A program made the translations under genes and the position numbers. The notes under the pieces are model-generated. The model was not told the DNA's origin. It did not search any database and was given only the letters and a program-made list of their open reading frames with translations. This document shows, piece by piece, positions 1 through 7,812 of a DNA stretch of 45,115 nt. The DNA is from Desulfobacterales bacterium. Lineage in GTDB: Bacteria; Desulfobacterota; Desulfobulbia; Desulfobulbales; JAGXFP01. Positions within the stretch are counted from its first letter, which is position 1. Each line of letters begins with the position of its first letter. The stretch is from NCBI GenBank assembly GCA_024637225.1, contig JAGXFP010000020.1, positions 1 through 45,115 on the forward strand, given 5' to 3'.

Positions 1-1
1 C

Positions 2-76
2 GATGTCAAAGAGCAAAAACTAAAACTCTTCCTGGATAAAACACAGGTTGATGAATTTGAATATAAGTTACGATAA
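2..76 (+). CDS. 3' end of a truncated gene, product unknown
   Basis: An open frame enters from the left edge and ends at a TAA at 74-76, giving a 24-residue lysine-rich C-terminus that ends EYKLR. The codons look protein-like, but the piece is too short to recognise a family. Ten bases downstream begin two imperfect copies of a 22-base sequence that resemble insertion-sequence terminal repeats, so the fragment may be the end of a transposition gene. That link is inference. Confidence 0.35.
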   Translation, partial: DVKEQKLKLFLDKTQVDEFEYKLR

Positions 77-85
77 AACATAAGA

Positions 86-134
86 GTGTCCACGATGTCC
101 TGGCACTAAAAAGTGTCTTCGATGTGGTGGCACT
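86..134. repeat. Two direct 22-base repeats, possible insertion-sequence end
   Basis: Two copies with a 27-base period are visible at 86-107 and 113-134. Both begin GTGTC, share CGATGT in the middle and end GGCACT. Multiple short direct repeats at an end beginning with TGT are known from IS21-type elements. The element itself would lie mainly outside the window to the left. Confidence 0.5.
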
Positions 135-172
135 CAACACTTAGTAATATAGTAAATAAGGATATTGCCAGA

Positions 173-1141
173 ATGATCGGAAGAAAACGAATAATCGTGC
201 TTATCGTTTGCGGGCTGGCCCTGTTCGCCGGGGGCTGCTCCCTGCTGACCACCACTCCCACCGAGAGTCGGCAATCCCTATATGTCCCGGAAAGGAGCGA
301 CACAAGCTTGAGCAGATTCGCCCCCCTGTTCCTGGTCGAGGAGAACCGGAAGGACTACAACCGGATCGGCACCCCGGCGGCAAGGCTGGAGGAGTCGGGG
401 GAAGAGGTCATCTATGTCGATACCGGTGAGGCTTCGGTTTACGCGATGACCCAGGAATTCGCCACCGACCGGGGCGGCTACACCAATCTGATCTACCGGA
501 TCCACTTTACGCAGACTCCCCTCCCCCACCTTACCGCCGGCTGGAATGTCGGCCTGCTGGTCTATGTCACCTTAAACAGCGAGGAGGAGCCGGTCCTGAT
601 CACCACCCTCCACACCTGCGGCTGCTACCTGGCCTTCATCCCTACCGACAACCTGCCGGAAGGGGCCGAACCGGACGACTGGCCGGAGCAGGAGCAGAGC
701 GTCTACGGGCAGACCCTGCCGGTCCTGGTCGCGCAGGACTCCCCCGTAGAGCGGCTGATTATCAAGATAAGCGACGCCACCCACAGGGTAATCGACCTCG
801 ACTACGCGGACCCCTCCGAGTTCGACCGGATCAACCGGATTTTCCTGCATTTGAAACCGATGGACGCCTTGAATCGGCTGGAGATACCCGACGACGGCAC
901 CACCTCTTTTTTTGAAACGGAAGGGTTCAGGAAGGGGCTGGTAAAGGGCAGCAGAAAACCGCTGGAAATGACGCTGATGAGCTGGTGGGCGTTCGACCCC
1001 CATGTCGGGGTGGACAAGGCCCTGGGTCCGCCGGACGAGACCGGGGTCACCATGTATACCAGCCTGAAGTTCTGGAATCGGGACAAATCGAATATCTGGT
1101 ATTTCCGAAGATTTCTGGATTACTGGGGGTGGGATCTATAG
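173..1141 (+). CDS. Putative lipoprotein of unknown function
   Basis: The 322-residue protein starts with a lipoprotein signal: a basic start (GRKR), a hydrophobic stretch and the lipobox FAGGC around residue 20, so it is probably anchored to the inner or outer membrane by a lipidated cysteine. No domain family is recognised in the mature part, which is acidic and holds a CGC triplet (HTCGCY) in the middle. A GTG at 113 is an alternative start, but it lies inside a repeat. The ATG at 173 follows AAGGA at a suitable distance and begins exactly at the signal peptide. The 3' end abuts the convergent coaE gene. High GC, like its neighbours. Confidence 0.7.
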   Translation: MIGRKRIIVLIVCGLALFAGGCSLLTTTPTESRQSLYVPERSDTSLSRFAPLFLVEENRKDYNRIGTPAARLEESGEEVIYVDTGEASVYAMTQEFATDRGGYTNLIYRIHFTQTPLPHLTAGWNVGLLVYVTLNSEEEPVLITTLHTCGCYLAFIPTDNLPEGAEPDDWPEQEQSVYGQTLPVLVAQDSPVERLIIKISDATHRVIDLDYADPSEFDRINRIFLHLKPMDALNRLEIPDDGTTSFFETEGFRKGLVKGSRKPLEMTLMSWWAFDPHVGVDKALGPPDETGVTMYTSLKFWNRDKSNIWYFRRFLDYWGWDL

Positions 1142-1783
1142 AGCGCTGCATCGGCGCAGTTTGTCGTAAAGTTTTTTAACCTGGCGGGCGGCGGCCTCGA
1201 TATCGCCGCTGTTGTCGATGATGTAATCGGCCAAGCCGACTTTCCCGGCCGGACTCATCTGAGCTTTAAAGGCCGCCAGGGCCGCGGCGGGGTCGACGCC
1301 GTCCCTTTCCATCAACCTTTTTAGGCATAGCTCTTGATCGGCGATGACCAAAATAACCAGATCGAAGTCGTCCTGCCAGCCGGCCTCGTAGAGCAGCGGC
1401 ACTTCGACAACGGTAAGTGACGGGGCGTCACCTTCCTGATTCGGGAAATCCCGATCCGTCCCGATCGCCTTGCCACAGCTCTGGTTGATGGCCGTTCTGA
1501 TCAAGGGGTGCAGTAACGAATCGACCTTTTTGCGGACGGACGGGTCTCTGAAGATGGTCTCTCGCAGTTTTTGACGATCAACGCTCCGGTCGGCATTGAA
1601 AAAATAATCGCCAAACTCCTCCCTCAGGGTGCGCCAACCCGACTCGGATGGTTCTAGCAAACGCCGGGCGATCCGGTCGGCGTCAACCACTCTGGCCCCC
1701 TGGGCGCGAAAGAGATCCGCCACCATGCTCTTCCCCGAACCGATTGCGCCGGTCAGGGCTATTTTCAAAGCGGGAGCGCCCAT
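1136..1783 (-). CDS. coaE: Dephospho-CoA kinase
   Basis: This 215-residue cytoplasmic enzyme phosphorylates the ribose 3'-OH of dephospho-CoA with ATP, the last step of coenzyme A synthesis. The Walker A loop GAIGSGKS is at residues 12-19, followed by the VDADRIAR substrate segment at about 32-40 and the VVEVPLLYEAGW motif at about 130, all typical of CoaE; the length is normal. The ATG at 1783 was chosen because it lies two bases past the rluD stop and just ahead of the P-loop; an in-frame ATG at 1816 would add 11 residues overlapping rluD. The two genes are almost certainly co-transcribed and translationally coupled. Confidence 0.93.
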   Translation of the reverse strand: MGAPALKIALTGAIGSGKSMVADLFRAQGARVVDADRIARRLLEPSESGWRTLREEFGDYFFNADRSVDRQKLRETIFRDPSVRKKVDSLLHPLIRTAINQSCGKAIGTDRDFPNQEGDAPSLTVVEVPLLYEAGWQDDFDLVILVIADQELCLKRLMERDGVDPAAALAAFKAQMSPAGKVGLADYIIDNSGDIEAAARQVKKLYDKLRRCSAL

Positions 1784-1784
1784 C

Positions 1785-2744
1785 TCAATCCCGCAAAAGC
1801 TTAAGGGTATCGTCAATATCCGGCCAGAGCGGCGCGGTGAATTTCAGCCGCTCGCCGCTTCTGGGGTGGGCAAACTCCAGGCTGTAGGAGTGCAGACACT
1901 GGCGGCGGATGGCCAGTTCGTCGTATAACTGCCGATTTTTGCGTCCGTAGACCTCATCGCCGGCAATCGGGCAACACAGCGCCGCCATGTGGACCCTGAT
2001 CTGATGGGTCCGGCCGGTTTCCAGTTTTACTTCACAAAAGCTGAGGTTATCGCGGAAGGTTTCCAGAATCAGATAGTTGCTGACCGCCATCTTGCCCTGC
2101 TTCTCATTGATCGCCATTTTTCGCCGATCGATCCGGTGCCGGCCGATGGGCATCTCGATCCTGCCCTGGCTCCGGGCGGGGACACCGTCAAGAATGGCCC
2201 GATAAATCTTTTCGACCTGCCTCGCCTTGAATTGTCCCGCCAAGTCGTGATGGGCCTTATCGTTCTTGGCGACCACCATAACCCCGGAGGTATCCCGGTC
2301 AAGGCGGTGCACGATGCCGGGCCGTTCAACCCCGCTGATTCCGGAGAGATTGTCGCAGTGAAACAAAAGACCGTGGACCAGGGTGCCGGCCCGGTGACCG
2401 CAGGCGGGATGAACAACCAACCCGGGAGGCTTGGAGAGGACAATTAGATCGGGGTCTTCATGGAGGATCTCGAATTCGACTTGTTCGGGGATCAGATCCA
2501 CGGGTAAAAGCGGCGGCTGCCTGACCACAAGTTCATCATTCTGCCGGAGACGGTAAGCGGCCTTGACGATCCCGTCATTCACCTTGATATAACCGGAGGT
2601 CAGCAATTCCTTGATCCGCGAACGACTGAGGCCGGACTCGGACAATTCATCGGCCAGATAGCTGTCGAGCCGCCTGCCTGCATGGTTTTTCCCAAGCGTG
2701 ATTTTCAAGATCTCCAAATCAGCTTCTCGGTTCGCTTGACTCAT
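1785..2744 (-). CDS. rluD: RluA/RluD-family 23S rRNA pseudouridine synthase
   Basis: A 319-residue enzyme that isomerises uridines in 23S rRNA; RluD acts on helix 69 of the large subunit. An S4 RNA-binding domain occupies about residues 18-75 (GRRLDSYLADEL, GYIKVNDG). The catalytic motif HRLDRDTSG is at 146-154, with Asp149 as the expected nucleophile, and the RTHQIRVH signature follows in the C-terminal half. Order and length match RluD better than the shorter RluA or RluC types, but the exact target uridines cannot be told from sequence. It is the first gene of the pair with coaE. Confidence 0.88.
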   Translation of the reverse strand: MSQANREADLEILKITLGKNHAGRRLDSYLADELSESGLSRSRIKELLTSGYIKVNDGIVKAAYRLRQNDELVVRQPPLLPVDLIPEQVEFEILHEDPDLIVLSKPPGLVVHPACGHRAGTLVHGLLFHCDNLSGISGVERPGIVHRLDRDTSGVMVVAKNDKAHHDLAGQFKARQVEKIYRAILDGVPARSQGRIEMPIGRHRIDRRKMAINEKQGKMAVSNYLILETFRDNLSFCEVKLETGRTHQIRVHMAALCCPIAGDEVYGRKNRQLYDELAIRRQCLHSYSLEFAHPRSGERLKFTAPLWPDIDDTLKLLRD

Positions 2745-2846
2745 TTAAATATTCTACCTCAAATTGCAACATTGGCAAGAAACGAACAAGATTTGCCCGG
2801 GCGGCGTCCATCGCCTTCCGGATCAGGCGGATATAATCACTGGAAC

Positions 2847-3126
2847 CTGAATCCGTGAAGGCTTAGTACATTGATTCACGAATATTATGATTGTTTTTAC
2901 GTCAAATATAGACAGTGAGCAGTAGTGGCTGGAATGCACCCATCGCCCTGCGGAGCGGATAACGGCGCATCTGTGCCCCTAAGGGGGATTGAACAGAACC
3001 CTTGGTGTGCGCCTGCAGGAAGTGCCCTTGGGGTACGGTGCTGGCAAATCATTGATATACCATCAGTATTATCAACATCCTTGCGCGCCTTGCATCTGCA
3101 CCACTTTCGAACGCTCACGGATTCAG
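2847..3126. repeat. Family A repeat, copy 1
   Basis: This copy has perfect 12-base terminal inverted repeats, CTGAATCCGTGA at 2847-2858 and TCACGGATTCAG at 3115-3126. The right-hand 85 bases, read on the minus strand, carry the family core: GGTGCAGATGCAAGGC, then a TTGATA...TATATCAA-like palindrome and TTGCC. It is longer than other copies and may contain a second inserted repeat. No transposase is encoded. Confidence 0.75.
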
Positions 3127-3186
3127 GTGAAATCTTCATTAAAAGATCGGAAAGCGGCTGAAAAAGAGGCGGGGGGCACAAAATAA

Positions 3187-3213
3187 GAGACCGCATCTTA
3201 GGGATGCGGTCTC
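3187..3213 (-). terminator. Rho-independent terminator of the OmpA lipoprotein gene
   Basis: An 11-base-pair perfect stem (GAGACCGCATC with GATGCGGTCTC) has a 5-base loop. On the minus strand it is followed by TTATTTTGT. It sits 45 bases past the stop of the gene at 3259. Confidence 0.85.
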
Positions 3214-3258
3214 ACGGCGAAACTATCGGGTAAAACACTAAAAGCCGGTTGAATATCC

Positions 3259-5301
3259 TTATCGGCCCGAATTAATAATCCTGACCTGAACCCGACGGTT
3301 TCGTTGTCTTCCTTCTTCTGTTTCGTTACTGGCCACCGGCTTACTTTCGCCAAAGCCCTCGGCGGTGAGGCGGTCACGATCAATGCCTTTTTCGACCAGA
3401 TAATCCACCACGGCCTGGGCCCTTCTTTCCGAGAGCTTCCGGTTGTACTCCTCCGAACCGACACTGTCAGCATGCCCGGATATATAAAGGTCTATATGCT
3501 CGTTCTCTTTCAGCATCCTGGCCCAACGGTTAATCTCCATATATGATTCAGAGCGCAGCTTGGCCAGATTGAAGTCAAAGAAGATATTATTCATGCTGAT
3601 CTCGACAGGCGGGGCTTCCTCGACCGCTTCCTCGACCGCTTCCTCGATAGGTTCCGGTTCAGCTGGTGTCGGCTGAGCGATGGGATAGAGGACGATATCG
3701 AGAACGAATTCCTGGTAGGCATCGGAATATTCTCTGAGATCAAAATTTTCCGATTCGCCGATATAGCGCGGTTTTTCGGCGTAATAGCCGTAATTGGCGC
3801 CGGCGGGCAGATGAATTGTATATTCCCCGGTAATCGGATCACTGAGTGCGTAACCGACTTCTTTTTTCTTATCGAGATCGTCCCAGCGAATCTCGGCGAT
3901 CAGTGGATCACCCTTGGGATCGGAGACCACACCGGTGACCGTGATCACTCCGCCCGGTTTGGCTTTTTCTGGCAGGGTTATCGTGTAGATATCGCTGGCT
4001 CCATAGCTGTCGGTAGGACTGCTCTTGGCAAAATAAGCGCGCTCCCCTTCGGCTGCGACCTGGTAGCCCCAGTCATCATGGGAAGAGTTGATTTCCTTGC
4101 CAAGATTAACCGGCTCGCTCCACTCCGTCCAGGAATCGCCATTCAATCTGGTCGCTTTGTAAACGTCAAGACCGCCGAGACCGGGATGACCGTTCGAACT
4201 GAAATATAAAGTCTTGCCGTCGGGATGCAGATAGGGTGAATATTCGCTGTCGGGAGTATTGATTACCGGGCCAAGATTTACAACTTCGGCCCGGCCGCCC
4301 TCCCCCCCTTCAAGATAGACATAGATATCGGTGTTGCCGGTCGAACTGCCGTTATAAAAAGAGCCTTTCGGATGATAATCGCCGATGCCGCCGGGTCTTT
4401 CGGAAATGAAAAGGATCGCCTTGCCGTCGGCGGCGTACATGGCGTTGCTTTCAAAATTCTCGGAGTTCAGCGGCGATGGGTAGTGCTGCAGCTGACCCCA
4501 ACCGCCCTGGTTTTTTTCAACAAAAAAGATGTCGCCCCGGCCCAGGGAGCCGTCATAATGGCCAAAAACCGCCAGGGTGTTGCTATCCGATGAAATTGCC
4601 AGGGGGATCTCATGTCCCTTGGAAGAGAGCGGTTCGCCGAAACGCCTGGCGTTCTCCCAGCGACCGTCGGGACCTTTCCGGGAAAGATGGACCTCTTCGC
4701 CGCCGCTGCATTCACCGCAGTCCCGGGCAAAATAGATTTTCCTGCCATCCGATGAAATGACAGGATTGTATTCGCTCTGGGATGTATTGATTCCCCCGCC
4801 GAGATTCTCGACCGTAAGCCCTTCTGCGGGTGCCTCCAGAAGGGCGATGATCTCATTGATCCGTTCGGTATAATAGGGAAAATCAGCACGATATCTTTCG
4901 AAGATTTCGACAGCCCCGGGCCAATTAGCGGCAGCAATATGGGGTCCGGCCAAACGTTGAACCGCGACAAAGGCCAGGGTGGTCGGAGCATATTTCTTGA
5001 TAAATTCCTCAAGAGAAGCCGGAGTTTGCGCCGCTTTAAATTCCGCTTCGATCGGCTCCAGAATCTCCTCTTCCGCCGGGGCGGGTTCCTCAACCCTTCT
5101 CTCCGGGGTAATCCGGGCAACTACTCCGTCCTTGGCGACATATCTGATTTCTCGAGCTTCAGTATCAGCCAGATAAAGTTTCTCACCGCTACTGCGATCT
5201 GATTTGGAAAAACCGGTTTCTCTGGTTGCACATCCGCTTAGTAAAAAAAGAGCGGCCAGAGCAAGACAAAAACAATTCTTAAGTTTTCTACTCCTGATCA
5301 T
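3259..5301 (-). CDS. Outer-membrane lipoprotein with PD40 propeller repeats and an OmpA peptidoglycan-binding domain
   Basis: The 680-residue protein begins with a lipoprotein signal (lipobox LLSGC, Cys24). A helical, TPR-like section spans about residues 80-160. Beta-propeller PD40 repeats follow (SSDGRKIYFARD, HPDGKTLYFSSN), then a carboxypeptidase-regulatory-like beta domain and an acidic proline/glutamate linker. The last 111 residues form an OmpA-like domain with the FDFNLAKL start and the HADSVG...N...R...L...R motif for diaminopimelate binding. It probably tethers the outer membrane to peptidoglycan. The domain order resembles PorE of Bacteroidetes type IX secretion, but no other type IX genes are visible, so that role is not claimed. 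The ATG at 5301 follows GGAGAGG; an upstream ATG lacks this. Monocistronic, with its own terminator. Confidence 0.87.
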   Translation of the reverse strand: MIRSRKLKNCFCLALAALFLLSGCATRETGFSKSDRSSGEKLYLADTEAREIRYVAKDGVVARITPERRVEEPAPAEEEILEPIEAEFKAAQTPASLEEFIKKYAPTTLAFVAVQRLAGPHIAAANWPGAVEIFERYRADFPYYTERINEIIALLEAPAEGLTVENLGGGINTSQSEYNPVISSDGRKIYFARDCGECSGGEEVHLSRKGPDGRWENARRFGEPLSSKGHEIPLAISSDSNTLAVFGHYDGSLGRGDIFFVEKNQGGWGQLQHYPSPLNSENFESNAMYAADGKAILFISERPGGIGDYHPKGSFYNGSSTGNTDIYVYLEGGEGGRAEVVNLGPVINTPDSEYSPYLHPDGKTLYFSSNGHPGLGGLDVYKATRLNGDSWTEWSEPVNLGKEINSSHDDWGYQVAAEGERAYFAKSSPTDSYGASDIYTITLPEKAKPGGVITVTGVVSDPKGDPLIAEIRWDDLDKKKEVGYALSDPITGEYTIHLPAGANYGYYAEKPRYIGESENFDLREYSDAYQEFVLDIVLYPIAQPTPAEPEPIEEAVEEAVEEAPPVEISMNNIFFDFNLAKLRSESYMEINRWARMLKENEHIDLYISGHADSVGSEEYNRKLSERRAQAVVDYLVEKGIDRDRLTAEGFGESKPVASNETEEGRQRNRRVQVRIINSGR

Positions 5302-5877
5302 TTTTCCTCTCCAATCAACCAAACGACATCAGCACAAAAACAATAACTGGTCGGTCTTGGATGTTAATTTATCTGTAAATGAACAATCGTTAAAATGATT
5401 TTTCCTTTAAAATCAGGACAATAATACCCATGATGAAAAAGCAAGTAAAGAATAAATGGATAATCGGTCAATTTCTCCGCTGAATCCGGACAAAACAACA
5501 ACTGATAATTTCAAGAAACAACTAACCGCGGCCGAAAGCAAGGCAACACAACTAACTGTTTTATCGTTATTTAAAGAATAGCATTTCATCTAGAGCCAAC
5601 CCCCTCAGCCCATCTATTCAGCAGAACAGCAAGACAAAATTAATCTGCTTATTGCAATTCAACCTTCCGCCGAAAAATCCAGGTGTACCGAAATAAGGCA
5701 TATCAATAAAATTATCTTCCTGAATTAGTGAGCATTCGGAAGAAGGCGGCAATATTGATTATATTGATGGTATATCAACGAGTTGCCAAACAACAGATTA
5801 CCCGTTAATTCAGATGTCCTGAATGCGGCATGCACTTTCTTCACCGTGATTAGGGAAAGGTAACCGTCCTATAGCCG
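5302..5877. other. AT-rich non-coding stretch upstream of the OmpA lipoprotein
   Basis: The stretch is markedly AT-rich compared with the genes around it and has no convincing coding frame. The part next to 5302 must carry the promoter of the OmpA lipoprotein, but no clear -35/-10 pair stands out. A degenerate family A copy lies at 5720-5813. Confidence 0.6.
5720..5813 (+). repeat. Family A repeat, copy 2 (degenerate)
   Basis: The left end CTGAATTAGTGA and right end TTAATTCAG are decayed versions of the family A termini. The core keeps GAAGGCGGCAA, a TTGAT...ATCAA palindrome and GAGTTGCC, matching the copy at 7682. Confidence 0.6.
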
Positions 5878-7206
5878 TTAAGGATTGAGGAGTTTATCGG
5901 CCGAATCGGCACGCCAGGGGGCGACCCACTTCAGCAGCATCATGCCGGGGATTGCGGAAAGTGTGCAAAATATGAAGAAAGTTGTGTAACCCATGCCATC
6001 CCATTGGCCCAGGAGATTGTAATAAAAGCCATCCGTGACCCTGACCCCTTCGATCAGAAAACCGGTGGTCGCATTGGCGAAAGTACGAGGCAGGGCGATC
6101 AGGCTTGAAAACAGGGCAAACTGGGTCGCGGTAAAGTTCATGCTCGTAGCTCTTGCCATAAAGGCCACCAGGGCCGTGGTTCCGAGACCGACACCCAGGT
6201 ATTCGAAGCCGATGACAAAACCGAGCAAAGCGACATTGTGTCCCACCTTGGCCAGCAAGGCAAAACCGAGGATCGATACCATCTGCACCACTCCGAATAT
6301 CCAGAGGGAGCGATTGATGCCGATCTTGTAAATAGTAGCCCCGCCGATAAATGAACCGATTATCATCGCCCAGAAATTGATCAATTTGACCAGAGAGCCG
6401 ATCACGGTTTTAGAAAACCCCATGTCCAGATAGAAAGGGGTAGAGAGGGCCGTCGCCATATTGTCGCCGATCTTGTAGAGGAAGAGAAAAGCCAGGATCA
6501 ACAGGCCGCGTCTGATTCCGCCATCCCTGCCAAAGAATTCCACAAAAGGCTTTACAACCGCTTCGTGCAGGTTTTTCGGGGCGGCGATTGTCTTCCGGGC
6601 TTCTTTAATCAAGAGGGTCTTGATTATCGCGATCAACATGAAAGAACCGATGATCACGAACACCGCGGGCCAGGGCAGATAGTCGCCGAGGATGAGGCCC
6701 AGACCGCCGGGGATAAAAACCGCGGCCCGATAGCCGTTGACATACATCGAATTGCCGAGCCCCAGTTCTTCCTCGGGCAGCAATTCTCGACGGTAGGCGT
6801 CGAGGACGACATCCTGACTTGCCGAGAAAAAAGCCACGGTCGTGGCCAGAGCGGCGATCAACCAGATACTGCTGACCGGATCAAAAAACCCCATCGAGGC
6901 CATGGAGAGCAGGAGAAAGACCTGGGTGATCAACATCCAGCCCCGCCTCCTTCCCAAGAAAGGGGGGATGTAGCGGTCCATGATCGGCGACCAGACAAAC
7001 TTCCAGGTGTAGGGAATGCCGACCAGCGAAAAAAGACCGATCGTTTTCAAATCGACATTTTCCGATCTCAACCAGGCCGGAATCAGGTGGTAAAGGAAAA
7101 AAAGCGGCATCCCCGCCGCCAATCCGTTAAAACAGCAGATCAACATCCTCCTGCTGAATACAGCCCTTACCAAGGAGGCTTTTTCTTCCCGCAGGACGGT
7201 AACCAT
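5878..7206 (-). CDS. ampG: AmpG-type muropeptide/anhydro-sugar permease (MFS)
   Basis: A 442-residue inner-membrane transporter with about 12 hydrophobic segments. The N-terminal signature matches AmpG: NGLAAGMPLFFLYHLIPAWL, then TIGLFSLVGIPYTWKFVWSP with D-R shortly after, then GRRRGW. AmpG imports GlcNAc-anhMurNAc peptides released from the cell wall for recycling. Length is near the lower end for the family. A GTG at 7218 could add four residues, but GGAG lies 8 bases before the ATG at 7206, which therefore decides the start. No recycling enzymes are adjacent, so the substrate is taken from family resemblance only. Confidence 0.82.
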   Translation of the reverse strand: MVTVLREEKASLVRAVFSRRMLICCFNGLAAGMPLFFLYHLIPAWLRSENVDLKTIGLFSLVGIPYTWKFVWSPIMDRYIPPFLGRRRGWMLITQVFLLLSMASMGFFDPVSSIWLIAALATTVAFFSASQDVVLDAYRRELLPEEELGLGNSMYVNGYRAAVFIPGGLGLILGDYLPWPAVFVIIGSFMLIAIIKTLLIKEARKTIAAPKNLHEAVVKPFVEFFGRDGGIRRGLLILAFLFLYKIGDNMATALSTPFYLDMGFSKTVIGSLVKLINFWAMIIGSFIGGATIYKIGINRSLWIFGVVQMVSILGFALLAKVGHNVALLGFVIGFEYLGVGLGTTALVAFMARATSMNFTATQFALFSSLIALPRTFANATTGFLIEGVRVTDGFYYNLLGQWDGMGYTTFFIFCTLSAIPGMMLLKWVAPWRADSADKLLNP

Positions 7207-7290
7207 AAAATTCTCCACAATCCCGGCCGGTTCAATCGGCCGGAAGATTAACTGATTCTCGAGAAAAAACTAAAACTTCTAACTTTGATT

Positions 7291-7377
7291 GGCGTCGCAA
7301 AAAGCACCCAAAAGGGGCAGACAATCCGATCATGGCGCATCGAACTTTTTGCTTAGCCATCTCAGACTTTTTGCGAA
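7291..7377. repeat. Family B repeat, copy 1
   Basis: It begins GGCGTCGCAAAAAG and ends ACTTTTTGCGAA, an inverted pair. Inside is TTTTTGCTTAGCCATCTCAGAC, shared in shape with the copies at 13144, 13302 and 27725. No flanking duplication is evident here. Confidence 0.75.
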
Positions 7378-7604
7378 CTTATCATTTTGGCGGACCATTG
7401 AGTAAAATCCGGAAAACGAAAAGGACATAGAGCAGTTGAGGCAATAATCCATTCCTCGTCGGGATAAAAATAAGTCACTAATATAGTCCTTTAAGGGGTA
7501 GAAAACAATCGAGGATCAAAGAGGGCAGGAATTTATCTGGAATAACCCGGGGGAAGGCACGGCAAGGTGGACTTCACGGCAAACAGAAAGGATTTTTTTT
7601 AACT

Positions 7605-7662
7605 TTTTAAAAACCCCGCCTGCCGAATCCGATAAAGGGGGGAACCGAAGTCGACAGGCGGG
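7605..7662 (-). terminator. Probable terminator of the mraZ-ftsA-ftsZ transcript
   Basis: The stem CCCGCCTG (7615-7622) pairs with CAGGCGGG (7655-7662). On the minus strand it is followed by GTTTTTAAAAAG. The loop is long (about 32 bases), so it is a less certain call. A family A repeat lies between it and the ftsZ stop. Confidence 0.6.
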
Positions 7663-7681
7663 CGGGCAATAAAAATAATTC

Positions 7682-7804
7682 CTGAATCCTTGTGTGCGCT
7701 AGAGAACGGTGCAGATACAAGGCGGCAACGATCTTGATAAAATAATGGTATATCAGGGAGTTGCCAAGGCGGCAGATGCGGCGTTATTGGGCATTCACAT
7801 TCAG
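7682..7804 (+). repeat. Family A repeat, copy 3
   Basis: The ends CTGAATCCTTGTG and TCACATTCAG are imperfect family A termini. The core has GAGAACGGTGCAGATACAAG, GGCGGCAA, then a TTGATA...TATATCA palindrome and GAGTTGCCAAGG. The right end stops 8 bases from the ftsZ stop codon. Confidence 0.75.
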
Positions 7805-7812
7805 GTAATAGG

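Larger units (their letters stand above)
2745..3258. other. Non-coding stretch holding a family A repeat and a terminator
   Basis: No convincing gene is present on either strand between rluD and the OmpA lipoprotein. The stretch is mostly a 280-base family A element (2847-3126) followed by the terminator of the OmpA lipoprotein gene (3187-3213). The segment at about 2970-3035 is also similar, in inverse orientation, to the inside of the family B copy after rpsB. Confidence 0.7.
7207..7812. other. Non-coding stretch between ampG and ftsZ with two repeats and a terminator
   Basis: No supported gene is present. From left to right it holds a family B repeat (7291-7377), AT-rich filler, a terminator for the ftsZ transcript (7605-7662) and a family A repeat (7682-7804) that ends eight bases from the ftsZ stop. 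Confidence 0.7.

Noticed and set aside
3259..5301. Idea that the PD40-OmpA lipoprotein marks a type IX secretion system
   Set aside because: Only the domain order resembles PorE; no other type IX component or sorting domain is visible in the window.
6565..7251. Open frame (228 codons) on the plus strand opposite ampG
   Set aside because: Charged, low-complexity translation with no family features; shadow of the permease gene.
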